A DNA stretch of 64,000 bases, taken from contig NMRA01000073.1 in NCBI GenBank assembly GCA_002633005.1, forward strand, positions 591,791-655,790, read 5' to 3'. Made by a program: the position numbers and the translations under genes. The notes under the pieces are model-generated. The model ran no database searches. It was not told the DNA's origin and worked only from the letters and a program-made list of their open reading frames with translations. The stretch comes from Phoronis australis. Taxonomy: Eukaryota; Phoronida; Phoronidae. Positions 12,266-23,339 of the stretch are shown one piece after another. Positions within the stretch are counted from its first letter, which is position 1, and every line of letters starts with the position of its first letter.

Positions 12266-12664
12266 ATTGTTCCTGTTTCAATTATACGCCTTGTTTATGA
12301 TGCGTTTGAAACGTGCGGTCACTAATTATTGACAAGGTGCCCGAAGTCGTATACCAAAAATTGCGGGTTTCTAGTGTGCTAATTCCCACCCCCTTTTGCG
12401 GAGTAGATTTGTTCTGCCTCACCCCCACTTGAGGGGTTGAAGCCAATGCTGTGGGCCTGATGAGTGGACGGAATGTGTATCTAGGGACCAATTGGACCCC
12501 GCACCGGTCACACAAAACTTATTGAAAAAGTACCGCCTACCCGCAATTTTCGGTACACGCATGCGCAACTGCACTGTTATTTTTAATACCAGCCAGACCC
12601 AGTGAAGCCGAAGGTAAGTGGAGTCGAACACAGCTTTGGGTATTGTAAGTGGTACACAACAATG

Positions 12665-12915
12665 CATATATCTGAGGTATTGCCCTGTTACATGCGTGCA
12701 CCCAGTCTAAAATTGGGGTCTCGAATTTTTGAAATGTGGACCTTCTATTAAGATTTACGGGGTACATTCAGAGCCATGAATTGTGCATTCAAAGTTTGGT
12801 AGCTCCTGCCTTTTCAGTGGCCTTTGTCTCGTTTTTTACTATTTTCGTAGTTTTTGTTTCTCTGAGGCGGACCTTCTTGTCCTACTTCGCCAAATGAGGG
12901 TCTCTTTTGAGCCCC
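12665..12915 (-). mobile_element. Dispersed repeat copy 2 (inverted relative to 9235-9505)
   Basis: Reverse complement of this segment follows copy 1 closely (AAACGAGACAAAGGCCACTG, CTACCAAACTTTG, CATTTCAAAAATTCGAG). It contains no open frame. The sequence directly upstream, 12266-12660, holds short frames without motifs. Confidence 0.5.
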
Positions 12916-13244
12916 CCCCTAGCGCCCCTAGATGCGCGCATGTGTTATAGCTACTTGTACCACAGCAATACGGAAAACACCTGGTTGAAAAAATACAGTT
13001 AAATCATTAGCCAAAACTCGTAAGCTTTTGATCGAAGCACAGACTGGATAAATGTAAAATGCAGTGCGGGACTATCTACCCACTTTAAAAACTGACAGCA
13101 GCTTAGGTGATTAGAACAAATCCCATTTCTCAAGAGACTGCATTGGACACGTATAACAGCAAGCGATAGGCCAAAACAAAAGTTATAATTGATGTAAAAC
13201 CTTTCCCAAAATTAGCACCAGCTAGTCGCCACAAAGAATCTTAC

Positions 13245-13427
13245 CAGTACAGTGTGGTACAGTAACGTTCCATGTTCCTTGTGTGAGACACTTAGTTTGC
13301 TTCTTCAATGTTCCATCAGGGAAAGCAAAGCCTCTTTGACACGTATGTGTAACTATCATTCCCTGTTTTACTTCATGCACCGAGTCAGATACGCTATTGA
13401 GAACCTGCTGCAGTATACAACTTCCAG
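13245..13427 (-). CDS. Sushi (CCP) domain exon
   Basis: A complete sushi module on the minus strand. It begins AGSCILQQVLNSVSD, continues with the second Cys in IVTHTCQRGF, then AFPDGTLKKQTKC with the third Cys, GTWNVTV with the conserved Trp, and PHC. The acceptor is cattttacag, the donor gtaaga, the length 183 nt and both ends are phase 1, matching the exon at 1986-2171. It shares the F/Y-PDGTxKK motif with the exon at 6470-6595, which supports one gene with tandem related modules. The order on the minus strand would be 13245, 6470, 1986. No upstream exon is visible; an N lies only 23 bp beyond the acceptor, so upstream sequence may be misassembled. Confidence 0.75.
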
Positions 13428-13450
13428 CTGTAAAATGTGCATGATATAGN

Positions 13451-13830
13451 AGAAGTATCAAAAACTACAGGAAGTACTGTGGAATTCAATACAGCAGGGT
13501 GAAAAATACAACATCACTGTGACTTTCATCGTGGAAAGCAGGCGACTTTATCATGAAAACAATTACGTGTTTCAGCAAGATGGGGCTCCTTCACACAGGC
13601 TTATCTGAAGCAGACCACACCCAAATTCATCAAAAAGGATGAGCTGCCTGCGCTCAGTCCTGACTGCAATCCAATGGACTATGGCATATGGGACTTCCTG
13701 TTATTTTTTGAAAGGTGTTTTTAATTGACAAAACTAGCACAATTGGACACAGATCTCTTTGATATTTTGTTGATGATATCCTAAACCTTACCGGTAAGAA
13801 AGTGGCTGGGACACCTAATATACTATATAG
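13451..13830 (+). mobile_element. Tc1/mariner-superfamily transposase remnant
   Basis: Plus-strand frames give NYVFQQDGAPSHR near 13570, the block holding the second catalytic Asp, and LSPDCNPMDYGIWDFL near 13655, the block holding the third acidic residue. A stop follows SHRLI and the frame changes between the two blocks. The N-terminal part is missing. The fragment begins right after the single N at 13450, so its 5' truncation may be an assembly effect. Confidence 0.8.
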
Positions 13831-14149
13831 CGTGTTCGTAATTTCGAATATCGAATAACATCACACCCGTTTACAACTTACTGACGTGAAAGGGGCCTAA
13901 TGATTTAGCGTCCATCCATACCCAATCATTTTCCGATTTTCCAACTGTAGCAACGCACCTACAAAATATAGGCACAGTAGTGAACAAACGCGTATTGCGT
14001 GAAAGTGCTCATTAGTGAGCTTCGAATACCGCAGTGATGTGACCGTTGTGCCCTTTTATGCATACAAGGAAACGCCATACAGGTATCGGACAATTGAAAA
14101 TCGTCCTGTTTCCAGCAGAAAAAGTGCTCAGTACTATCACGCGCAAATG

Positions 14150-14820
14150 CACGGTGGCTGTAAAAGGACATCACGGCAACTTTTTTCCTCCGATGCTAAC
14201 TCTATCGATAGACTTATTAACTTAGACTTACCATCTCTATCGATAGTCTTATTAACTCTGTCGATAGACTTAATATCTCTATCGATAGGCTTATTAGCAC
14301 TATCAATAGACTTGCTATGTCTATAGATAGACTCTATCGATAGACTTACTATCTCTATCAATATACTTACTATCTCTATCTATAGACTTACCACCTCTAT
14401 CGATAGACTTATTAACTCTATCGATAGACTTAGTATCTCTATCGATAGACTTACCATCTCTATCGATAGACTTAGTATCTGTCGATAGACTTACTAACTC
14501 TATCAATAGACTTATTTATTATTTACTCTATCGATAGACTAATTAACGCTGTCGATAGACTTACTATCTCTATCGATAGACTTAGCAACTCTATCGATAT
14601 ACTTATTAACTCTATCGATAGATTTTCTATCTCTATCGATAGACTTACTATCTCTATCGATAGACTTACCACCTCTATCAATAGACTTATTAACTCTATC
14701 GATAGACTTAGTATCTCTATCGATAGACTTACTATCTCTATGGATAGATTTACTATCTCTGTCGATAGGCTTACTATCTCTATCGATAGACTTATTAACT
14801 TACTAACTCTATCGATGTGG
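14150..14820. repeat. 21-bp palindromic tandem repeat array A (inverted orientation)
   Basis: About 28 copies of a 21-bp unit, CTATCGATAGACTTACTATCT with variants. The core TCTATCGATAGA is a perfect 12-bp palindrome containing the ClaI site. Because 21 is divisible by three, all frames stay open and read SIDRDTK- or SLSIEIV-like heptads; none is a gene. The left flank (ctgtaaaaggacatcacggcaacttttttcc) is the reverse complement of the right flank of array C at 23285-23335, so the array travels as part of a larger repeat. Confidence 0.9.
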
Positions 14821-16390
14821 TTGGGACTAATGCGATGTTCCATGACCCACAACACAGGCAGAGCAACAGGTGCAATGGTTATTTAAATAGTTAAATGGTC
14901 TTGCATGAATACCATGATGTTCATATCTGTCATACCGCCAACAGGAGGTTGCTACGAAATAATAATCACTGGTCACTGGTCTCGGCATACAATACAGATG
15001 TAGACACGGCTAACTCATTTTGGCTTATCAGCCATTATCTCGGGGCTCAAAGACCCTATATTTGGTCAGTGAGGTGCCGCTGGACCTCGAAATTGGCGAC
15101 CATTTTTATACCTTGCATTTCCATGGTTTAAAAGTTCGTTCTAGATTATCAGTATCTGTATCAACAAGGTACGCCTGAGCTAGTTTTCAGAGTCTGTCAT
15201 TGCTAATTCGTTTGCCATATTGTCTAAAATCATGGTTCTTAGAGCACTGCACTGTTGATTTCAAGTTTGACAGTATGTTGGCTTTTTCTGTGGCTCAGGA
15301 ACTCGTAGGCACCGAACAGATTGTTGAACTGTTGAAATTGTTTTGTATTTGAGTAGACAAACGTTTGTAATAAAAAAGTTGATTTGCTGTGTTGCGTATT
15401 GTTTAGTTCAATATTGAGTTCTGCGATAACTGTAAGCAAGATAGGTATGAGATGGATTCAGTTTCAACAAAATTTGAATTGGCATAATTTATGATTTCTT
15501 GTGTTATACATGCGTATACAAATGATGATGCGGTAAATATAAGCAAGTTACACGTAAGTTTGAGATGGTTCTTAAGAGTCCACGATTCGTTACTTTCAGA
15601 AGGTTAGACCTATCGACAATAGCTTCCATTTTTGAAGGTGTGCTGACCATGGCGTCGAAGTGCCATGTTTTAACCGCCTGTTTATCACAGATGCAATCAG
15701 GCTGTGTATAGTTGCCAGTACGACAGTATTGATTATCATTATGTATGAGACTTGTTATTATTGAGTGATATGATGTTACTGTATATAATATTTTTATTTT
15801 TTTTCAAAATAAATATTCAATAAATACTATTGACGCTTCATTGCAAACATTCACATCTGGTATCAAAATTGGATATATACATAAAAAGTGTAGCATTGGG
15901 ACTAACTGTTTGAATTCGTCATGAGCAATTATTTATTATATGACCTCAAGGGAGAACGGGATAAAGCACAATGAATAAGTGACAAAAGACAAATTAAAAT
16001 TAAATTAAAGGGCTCTGATGATTCAAACTCGTTGAGAGAAGGGCCCAGACGGATCAATGACAGATAACACTTTCCAAATTGTGCCTCGCGGTACAGTTAC
16101 ACCATTTGCTACGCACTTGATGCATAAATGAATAACCGTGCATCTGACCTGAACCCGCAAAAAGTTCTTCAACAAAATGAACCATTTCATCAAAATCAGA
16201 CATATTTTTACGGCGCAGAAGTCCGTAAGTCGCCAAAAACACGTCACAATTGCCTTGTGCTTAGTGACGCTCCAAAATGACGCATAGGTACCGTTGTTAT
16301 TTTATTTTGAGTCTGTCATAGCTTGAATAAGTCGACCAGATGCTTGTTTCGGTCCTCTATTTTAATTTGAAACCAAAGTAGCAACCTCGA
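14821..16390. other. No gene seen
   Basis: Frames at 14895-15131, 15239-15439 and 16023-16247 lack motifs. There is an AT-rich stretch with TTTATTTTTTTT and AATAAA near 15795-15825. I searched here for 5' exons of ARPC4 and saw none. Confidence 0.4.
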
Positions 16391-16392
16391 CA

Positions 16393-16612
16393 TCATAACT
16401 CTATCAATAGAGCCTATAAGTCTATCGATAGAGTTAACAAGTCTATCGATAGAGTAAATAATAAATAAGTCTATCGATAGAGTTAGTAAGTCTATCGATA
16501 GAGTTAGTAATTCTAACGAAAGAGTTAAGAAGTCTATCGATAGAGTTAGTAAGTCTATCGATAGAGATACTAAGTCTATCGATAGTGTTAATAAGTCTAT
16601 CGATCGAGTGGG
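16393..16612. repeat. 21-bp palindromic tandem repeat array B
   Basis: About ten copies of AGTCTATCGATAGAGTTAGTA, the reverse complement of the array A unit and the same orientation as array C. It abuts the 5' end of the large LINE that begins near 16613. Since array C follows that LINE family's 3' end, array B may be the tail of an earlier LINE copy or a preferred landing site. Confidence 0.9.
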
Positions 16613-19600
16613 GTGTATGGAGGATCCAGGGAGGGGCAGTACCTCTGGTGGGGGGGGGCTTGTCGTACTCCTTCGGGGGTAGTTCGTCCACCCTTGGTCC
16701 CCACCTGTCATCAGCTCTCACCTGTGGCTCCAAGTAGCTGTAGCATGCACAGCGGCCACACCCCGGGACACCGCTTCGACAGGCGGGCTAAACCAGGTTG
16801 AGGGTAGCCGACGGGTCTCAAACCCTCGGTGAGTTAGGGACTGCCTATTCTAGCATGTGAAGACTGGCTCGGGCAGACTGAGCGGATGAGACCCCCAGTG
16901 GTCCAACGGTCAAGACGGCGGTTCCAGCAAGCGCCGTGGAGCGCTCAGAGCACGACGAGGCACCAAAGAAGTCATGGTCATCCACTGCAGCAGGGGTAAC
17001 CTCCAGCCGTAACAGTTTTCTGTGCCACTGGATCAAGGTTTCCTCAGCCGAGAGAGTGGGATTGCCCCAGTGCATCGGCTTTACCACTTTAAAAACCATC
17101 ACGCACAGGTTTGTTGTGTGATTCATCATTTCTGATCTGCACCTTTCAAGTCCTGTGGCGATGGGGGAGTGGCGAAGCAACAGGTGAAGATGATCATTGG
17201 CAGTTGTAGTCACGAACCTGCACGTAGGCGGCCTTCGGACCAGTGGTCAGGGCAACAGAGAAGTCCGGCAGCATCCAGGGCGACTGGGCAGCCTCTTTAG
17301 GACAGCACTGCCCACCCTCGCACGAGGGAGGGGGTTAGAAAAGGTACCCCAAACATTGCTTGCCCCATCAAGTCTGGCCAGCTTACTGCGGCTGGCAGAT
17401 CATCCACATGCGGTCGATCAACAAAGAACAAAAGAAAACTAATCTTCGGAGCATGGAACGTCCGAACACTGATGGATAGAGACACTGCAGCCAGACCAGA
17501 AAGAAGGACTGCACTTGTAGCTAGAGAACTCCAGCGCTACCGCGTAGACATTGCAGCTCTCAGCGAGACGAGACTCGCTGATGAAGGGTCACTGAAAGAG
17601 GAGAAGGGAGGCTACAGATTCTTCTGGAAAGGGAAACCAGAGGCTGAAGACAGAATTTATGGAGTAGGATTTGCTATCAGGTCCACCATGTTGAAGGACA
17701 TCCCTACTCTTCCCACTGGTGTCAATGAGCGCCTAATGAAGCTTCGCTTCCCACTGAACAAATCTCGCCACATCACCATCATCAGCGCCTACGCCCCAAC
17801 GCTCACTAGTCCCGAAGAAGCAAAGGAACGCTTCTACGAAGACCTTGACCAGATCATCAGGACAACTCCCCCGAACGACAAGCTTGTAATCCTCGGAGAC
17901 TTCAACGCCCGAGTCGGAAATGACAGCAGTAGTTGGGAAGGTGTGTTGGGACGGCACGGAGTAGGTAAACTCAACAGCAACGGCCTGCTCCTACTAAGTA
18001 AATGCGCTGAGCACAACCTGTGTATCACCAATACTATGTTCAGACTAGCAGCCAAATACAAGACCACCTGGATGCATCCCAGATCCAAACATTGGCACAT
18101 GATTGACTTTGTCATCGTTCGCCAGCGGGATATGCAGGATGTCAAGATTACCCGGGCAATGAGGGGCGCTGAATGCTGGACAGATCACAGGCTAGTACGA
18201 TCTCTTTTCAACGTGCACATCGTTTCCCCGCAGCGCAACAGGCAGAAAATCATCAGGGCATCGTTCAACTTAGCCAGGTTAAAGCATCCTCTACACCCTC
18301 ATCGGTTTCAGAATTCACTGGACGACACGCTGTCAGGCAACACACTACTTGTTGGAACCAGCACTGAGAAATGGGCGCAGTTCAAGGAGGCCGTGACAGA
18401 AACCGCAGAAACGGTACTGGGACCGAATCCCCGGGTGCACCAAGACTGGTTTGATGAAAACGATGAAGCCATTCTACAACCCTTGATGCCAAGAAGAAAG
18501 CCTATGTAGAGTGGCAGAATGATCCATCGTCCGTCTCAAAGAAGGACAGATTCAAACACTTACAGAGCAAAGCGCAGCTAGAACTGAGGGAAATACAAGA
18601 TCAGTGGTGGCAGAGAAAGGCTGAAGAAGTTCAACAACATGCTGACTCCCACAACTCTAAGAAGTTCTTCAGTGCCCTAAAATCAGTGTATGGCCCTTCT
18701 AGAACAGGATGCTCTCCTTTGTTGTCTTCCGACGGATTGAGCCTCATCAAAGACCAGGAAGGACTAAGAGACCGCTGGGCTGAACACTTCAGCACTCTGC
18801 TAAACAGACCATCCACAGTTGACCCTTCTGCTCTAGAACAGATCCCGCAGCAACCCGAGCTTGAAGAACTGGACTTACCACCATCCATAGAGGAGATTGA
18901 GAAAGCCATATCCCAGATGAATAGTGACAGAGCCTCAGGAAAGGATGGCATCCCTGCTGAGATCTATAAGGCAGCAGGTCCAGCCACCATATCAGCCTTC
19001 CACGACATCCTGAACAGCATTTGGGAGGAAGAGGTCATGCCAGACGACTTCCGCGACGCCTTGATCGTTGCTCTCTATAAAAACAAGGGAAGCAAAGCGG
19101 ACTGTGGAAACTACAGGGGCATCTCATTGCTCTCTATCGCCGGCAAGATCTTTGCTCGCATCATTCTGAACAGACTTGTCACCGTCTAAGAGCAAAATCT
19201 ACCGGAATCGCAGTGTGGCTTCCGGCCAGGACGCAGTACGGTGGACATGATCTTCGCTCTGAGGCAGGTTCAAGAGAAGTGCATTGAACAGAACATGGCC
19301 CTCAACTCAGTCTTCATAGACCTGACTAAGGCCTTCGACACTGTCAACCGAGAGGCACTGTGGACAGTCCTAAGTCGATATGGCTGCCCCCGAAAGTTTG
19401 TTAAGATGGTGCGGCTCTTCCATGATGGCATGACAGGTCAGGTCCTCGCAAGCGGCGATACTTCAGCCACCTTTGACATCTCAAATGGAGTGAAGCAGGG
19501 GTGTGTGCTCGCGCCTGTTCTGTTCAACCTCTTCTTCACGTGCATGTTGACCAAAGCTATGCAAGGACTAGAGGAGGGTGTGTTCATCAAATATCGCCTC

Positions 19601-20317
19601 GACGGCTCCCTCTTCGATCTAAGGCGCCTTAGTGCAAAGACAAAGTGCCTGGAAAAACTAATCCAGGACGCCCTTTTTGCGGATGATTGTGCGCTCCTTT
19701 CCCACAAATAGAATGACCTACAACTCATGCTGGACAGCTTCTCGAATGCTTGCAAAGCATTCGGCTTGACCATAAGCCTCGGCAAGACAGAAGTGCTTCC
19801 TCAACCTGCACCCAACACCAATGCCCCGGAGCCTGTCATTACCATCGACAACAAGCAACTCCTCAATGTGGAGCACTTCAAATACCTGGGGAGCGTCATC
19901 TCAAAAGATGGCAGCTTAGACAAAGAGATTGCTTCCAGGATAAGCAAGGCGAGCCAAGCACTCGGAAGACTGAGAACACGGGTGCTCAACGAACACAACA
20001 TCCGCCTGTCTACTAAACTGAAGGTGTATTCTTCAGAGGTCCTGACCTCTCTACTCTATGGCTACGAGTCATGGACCCTCTACCGCAGGCACATCAAGAA
20101 GCTTGAGAGCTCCCACATGCATTCTCTTCGCTCCATCCTAGGAATCCGATGGCAGGACCGAATCACCAACCTTGAGGTCCTAGAACGTGCCCAGTCAACC
20201 AGCATTGAAGCGATGCTACTCAAGGCCCAACTGCAACGGATGGGGCACGTCATCAGGATGGAGGACTACAGAATGCCTCGCCAGCTTTTGTATGGCGAGC
20301 TGAAGACTGGGAGAAGG
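16613..20317 (+). mobile_element. Large non-LTR retrotransposon (endonuclease plus reverse transcriptase), 3' end broken at N
   Basis: A GC-richer block than its surroundings. After a roughly 800-nt 5' region without a clear product, a long frame starts near 17420 (IFGAWNVRTLMDRD). It holds an AP-type endonuclease: ALSETRL, VILGDFNARVG near 17890, HMIDFVIV near 18100 and TDHRLV near 18185. Reverse transcriptase follows: ASGKDGIPAEIYK near 18935, NYRGISLLSIAGK, FIDLTKAFDTVNR near 19315 with the first Asp, NGVKQGCVLAPVLFN near 19485, and FADDCALLS near 19675 with the catalytic Asp pair. A thumb region with ALGRLRTRVL and LLYGYESWTLYRRH comes next. The frame is broken by a frameshift near 18480 (the product continues as DAKKKAYVEWQND), a stop at 19187-19189 and a stop at 19709-19711. 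The copy is therefore inactive but not ancient. It stops at TGRR, directly before the N at 20318; the same 69 bp recur at 22472-22540. The clade is not assigned. Confidence 0.92.
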
Positions 20318-20318
20318 N
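20318..20318. other. Single N, probable contig junction
   Basis: The N interrupts the LINE reading frame. Sequence after it (gtatttaccatttgaag) is unrelated to the LINE, while the proper continuation appears at 22541. Single Ns at 13450, 24829 and 55034 also lie at repeat edges. Confidence 0.6.
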
Positions 20319-20319
20319 G

Positions 20320-21194
20320 TATTTACCATTTGAAGACAGAATTTCTACTTCTCAATCTTTCTGGGAGTTAGTCTTTTTTTAGAAAGCTTTCACCCTTAAC
20401 ACTTTGAATATCAGTGTCTTAACTCTCAGTCACTTGAACTCATTCAATATTCTTGTGCCACATTATGCCTAACAAGTTCCATGGCTGCTTAAAAATAGGT
20501 TCATGGGGTGCACGTCTTTGTAAAATTCACACGTTAAGCAACTAAAACAGATCCATTCCTCCTGTCCTCACTGCAGTTTTCTGTCGTTCAAAATGTTACA
20601 TCTTGCACATTTTATTTTATGTTAAAATTTAATATTTCTCGGCAAACTACACTGAAAGTTTTCTCTGACAACAAATCTTGATCACAAAAAGTAGTCCTCA
20701 TTGATAAAATCAATTACTTGTATAATTCATGTTAAATTACCTGCTTTTACTGAAAACGTTGACATTGTGTTGTGTACCGCTGTAGTAAAAATTCTTGTTT
20801 GGAGCAGTCTCTAAAATGTGATCTTTGAAATTCAAGCAAAACTTGAATTTTCAGGGACTGCCCCAAACTTGAATTTTCTTAATTCTGAATATTGGGGAAC
20901 TGTGGATTTTGGCGTTCATCATATTTCTCATATTTTGGACTCTGTAACTTTACAGATCATAACATGGCATCGAGGTGATTGGTCATTTTTCATTGATAGT
21001 AATTCTAGAATTTTGTGCAACTTGTATTGCCTATAATTTCTAAAATTTGGCTTAAGTTCTGAACTTGAGCATAAAAATTGATTTTTCATTGTCACAAACT
21101 TCAGAGTTTTTACCATGCACTTTATGACATTTTCAACTAAATACTCCGTACTTGGTCTAGATAGATGTTTACTTCTATTAACATTATCTTTCAG
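20320..21194. other. Probable ARPC4 intron
   Basis: AT-rich sequence with no coding signal. It ends in the polypyrimidine tract and acceptor (attatctttcag) of the ARPC4 exon. Confidence 0.5.
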
Positions 21195-21306
21195 GAGTAG
21201 CAAAGAGCTTTTACTGACTCCTGTTGTCATCAGTCGAAATGAACGTGAGAGGGTGTTAATCGAAAGTTCAGTCAACTCTGTTCGCATCAGTATAGGTGTT
21301 AAACAG
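21195..21306 (+). CDS. ARPC4: ARPC4 internal exon (Arp2/3 complex subunit 4)
   Basis: The exon codes [20 protein letters not shown] followed by [17 protein letters not shown], nearly identical to the conserved centre of ARPC4 (p20-ARC). ARPC4 forms the structural core of the Arp2/3 actin-nucleating complex in the cytoplasm with ARPC2. The acceptor is tctttcag and the donor gtaatt. The exon is 112 nt, entering in phase 2 (the first base completes the Arg codon of the VR-SSKEL motif) and leaving in phase 0. The next exon in animals starts DEIEKIL-like, but no such exon is found before the last exon at 25576. The 5' exons coding the N-terminus are also not visible upstream, where a large LINE and an N intervene. 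Confidence 0.93.
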
Positions 21307-22129
21307 GTAATTAAAAGGGATTATTGATCTAAAAGGCAACAATGCAGTTGAGTAGAGGGCACCTTAAGAGAAATACCTGGACTGACGAGCTTGATTGCGT
21401 TATGTTTCTCCTCGTGATTCCAAGTTCCTGGATGAAAAATTGTAGTGTCTAGATTTCCCCACGTTTGACGTTGTCACTGAAAATTTCTTAAAAATGTGTT
21501 GGTTATTTCGATTCGTGTTACAATGTTTCCTATGACTTTGCTGAAACATTGGTTAAAACTAAGTTCGCCAACTATACCTCCAGGTAGTACATTATATATA
21601 TAACAGGCTTAGAACATATGGAGTGGAACATCGTAAAAGAGTGAACATTATAAACCAGACATGTTACACAGTTTGGCTTTGAAACCATTGAAATTAGAAA
21701 CACTGTTACAAGGCTTGAGGTATTGTGGGCATCAAATTGCACCAGAAATAGGGACGGAAAGCGGTTACGTCACACCCCTAACAACTAATCTTAACTGGAA
21801 AAACAATATCATAGTGGGCTATTAATTTACGCTTACTAATTAAGTTATTCAACCCAACAATTTCAGCAAAGTATCCAAGTCACCATACAGATTAATCTAT
21901 TTGCCTTATGTTTACTAAAACAGTGTTTAACTGGTGATTTTCCGGTTTTCACCTTATGTAATTTGCCAAAGAAAAGTGTTAAGGGTGAGAACCAAGATGG
22001 TGCAATCTCTTAGACTACCCCAGTATTCTGACATCACTCTCCATCTGTATTTAGCTTACAATACGGCAGACAAGTGAAATTTCATTTCGTCAAATTTTGC
22101 AACAAAAATAAAGATTGCAAAAATTTTAG

Positions 22130-22475
22130 TGAGTGTTAAGCTTGTTAGTACAGTGAAGGTGTCATAAAACAACAGTGTTTAGCTTGTTAGTATTGTATAC
22201 ATGTCATAAAACAACTTAGCTTGTTACTACTGTGTAGGTGTCTTAAAACAACTGTGTTTAGCTTGTTAGTACTGTGTGTCATAAAACATCAGTGTTTAGC
22301 TTGTTAGTACTGTGTGTCATAAAACAACAGTGTTTAGCTTGTTAGTACTGTGTAGGTGTCATAAAACAACTGTGTTTAGCTTGTTAGTACTGTGTGTCAT
22401 AAAATATCAGTGTTTAGCTTGTTAGTATTGTGTGTCATAAAACAGTAGTGTTTAGCTTGTTAGTACTGTGTGTCA
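22130..22475. repeat. Minisatellite, about 38-bp unit
   Basis: Eight to nine tandem copies of a unit containing GTGTTTAGCTTGTTAGTACT and GTGTGTCATAAAACAAC, with small length variants (taggtgtc). It lies in the presumed ARPC4 intron, and the last copy runs directly into LINE sequence at 22472. Confidence 0.9.
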
Positions 22476-22910
22476 TCAGGATGGAGGACTACAGAATGCC
22501 TCGCCAGCTTTTGTATGGCGAGCTGAAGACTGGGAGAAGGAAGCAAGGACGCCCTCGCCTTCGTTACAAAGACACTGTCAAAGCCAACGTGAAGTGATGC
22601 AACATCAAACCCAAGGAGCTGAAAGCTGTTGCAGGAGAGAGACCAAAGTGGCCTCGGTGCTAAGCTTTTCGTTCTGCCAGTTTTGAGGATGACCGCTGTA
22701 AGAGACTCGAAGCTGCTCGAGAGAAACGTCACTCAGCAGCATCCACCACTGTTACCACGACGGAGTTCCAATGCCCCACCTGTTCTCGACTCTGCGCGTC
22801 AAGACTGGGACTGCAGAGCCATTTTCGTGTACATAGACGATGAGACACACAACCTACGTCATCTTCGGACCCGAAGGACTACCAACAGAGATATTATGTC
22901 TACCGATAAA
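22472..22910 (+). mobile_element. 3' end of the same LINE family with C2H2 zinc finger
   Basis: Bases 22472-22540 repeat 20249-20317 exactly (VIRMEDYRMPRQLLYGELKT frame). The sequence then goes on to KQGRPRLRYKDTVKANVK, a stop, and further frames ending in a C2H2 finger near 22765-22825 (CPTC, then LGLQSHFRVH). A terminal C2H2 finger is common in this kind of endonuclease/reverse transcriptase LINE. Stops and frameshifts make it inactive. It is followed immediately by array C of the 21-bp repeat, in the position of a 3' tail. Either it is a separate 5'-truncated insertion, or it is the true 3' end of the 16613-20317 copy displaced by misassembly. Confidence 0.88.
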
Positions 22911-22911
22911 G

Positions 22912-23335
22912 TTAATAGGTCTATTGAAAGAGATGGTAAGTCTATCGATAGAGTTAATAATTCTATCGACAGCGTTAATTAGTCTATCGATAGAGTAAAT
23001 GATAAATAAGTCTATCGATAGAGTTAGTAAGTCTATCGACAGAGATACTAAGTCTATCGATAGAGATAATAAGTCTATCGATAGAGTTAAGAAGTCTATC
23101 GATAGAGATAATAAGTCTATCGATAGAGTTAAGAAGTCTATCGATAGAGTTAATAAGTCTATCAATAGAGTTAGTAGCTCTTTCGCTAGAGTTAATAAGT
23201 CTATCCTTGGAAGGTATAGTAAGTCTACCGATAGAGATAATAAGTTTATCGCTAGAATGAATAAGTCTATCGATAGAGTTAGCAACGGAAAAAAGTTACC
23301 ATGTCGTCCTTTTACAGCCACCAAAGCAGCTCTGT
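22912..23335. repeat. 21-bp palindromic tandem repeat array C with conserved flank
   Basis: About 17 copies of AAGTCTATCGATAGAGTTAAT and variants, the same orientation as array B. After the last copy, gttagcaacggaaaaaagtt and the following tccttttacagccacc match the reverse complement of the left flank of array A. Frames through the array (SIDRVNK heptads) are not genes. Confidence 0.9.
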
Positions 23336-23339
23336 TTAT

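Noticed and set aside
14015-14855. Long repetitive frames on both strands (SIDRDTK, LSIEIVS heptads)
   Set aside because: They are translations of the 21-bp tandem repeat; the unit length is a multiple of three, so every frame stays open.
17733-18145. Minus-strand frames inside the LINE endonuclease
   Set aside because: Shadows of the plus-strand LINE frame, which has all expected motifs.
14150-23335. CRISPR array
   Set aside because: The tandem units have no unique spacers of constant length and the setting is an intron-rich animal genome; they are satellite-like repeats.
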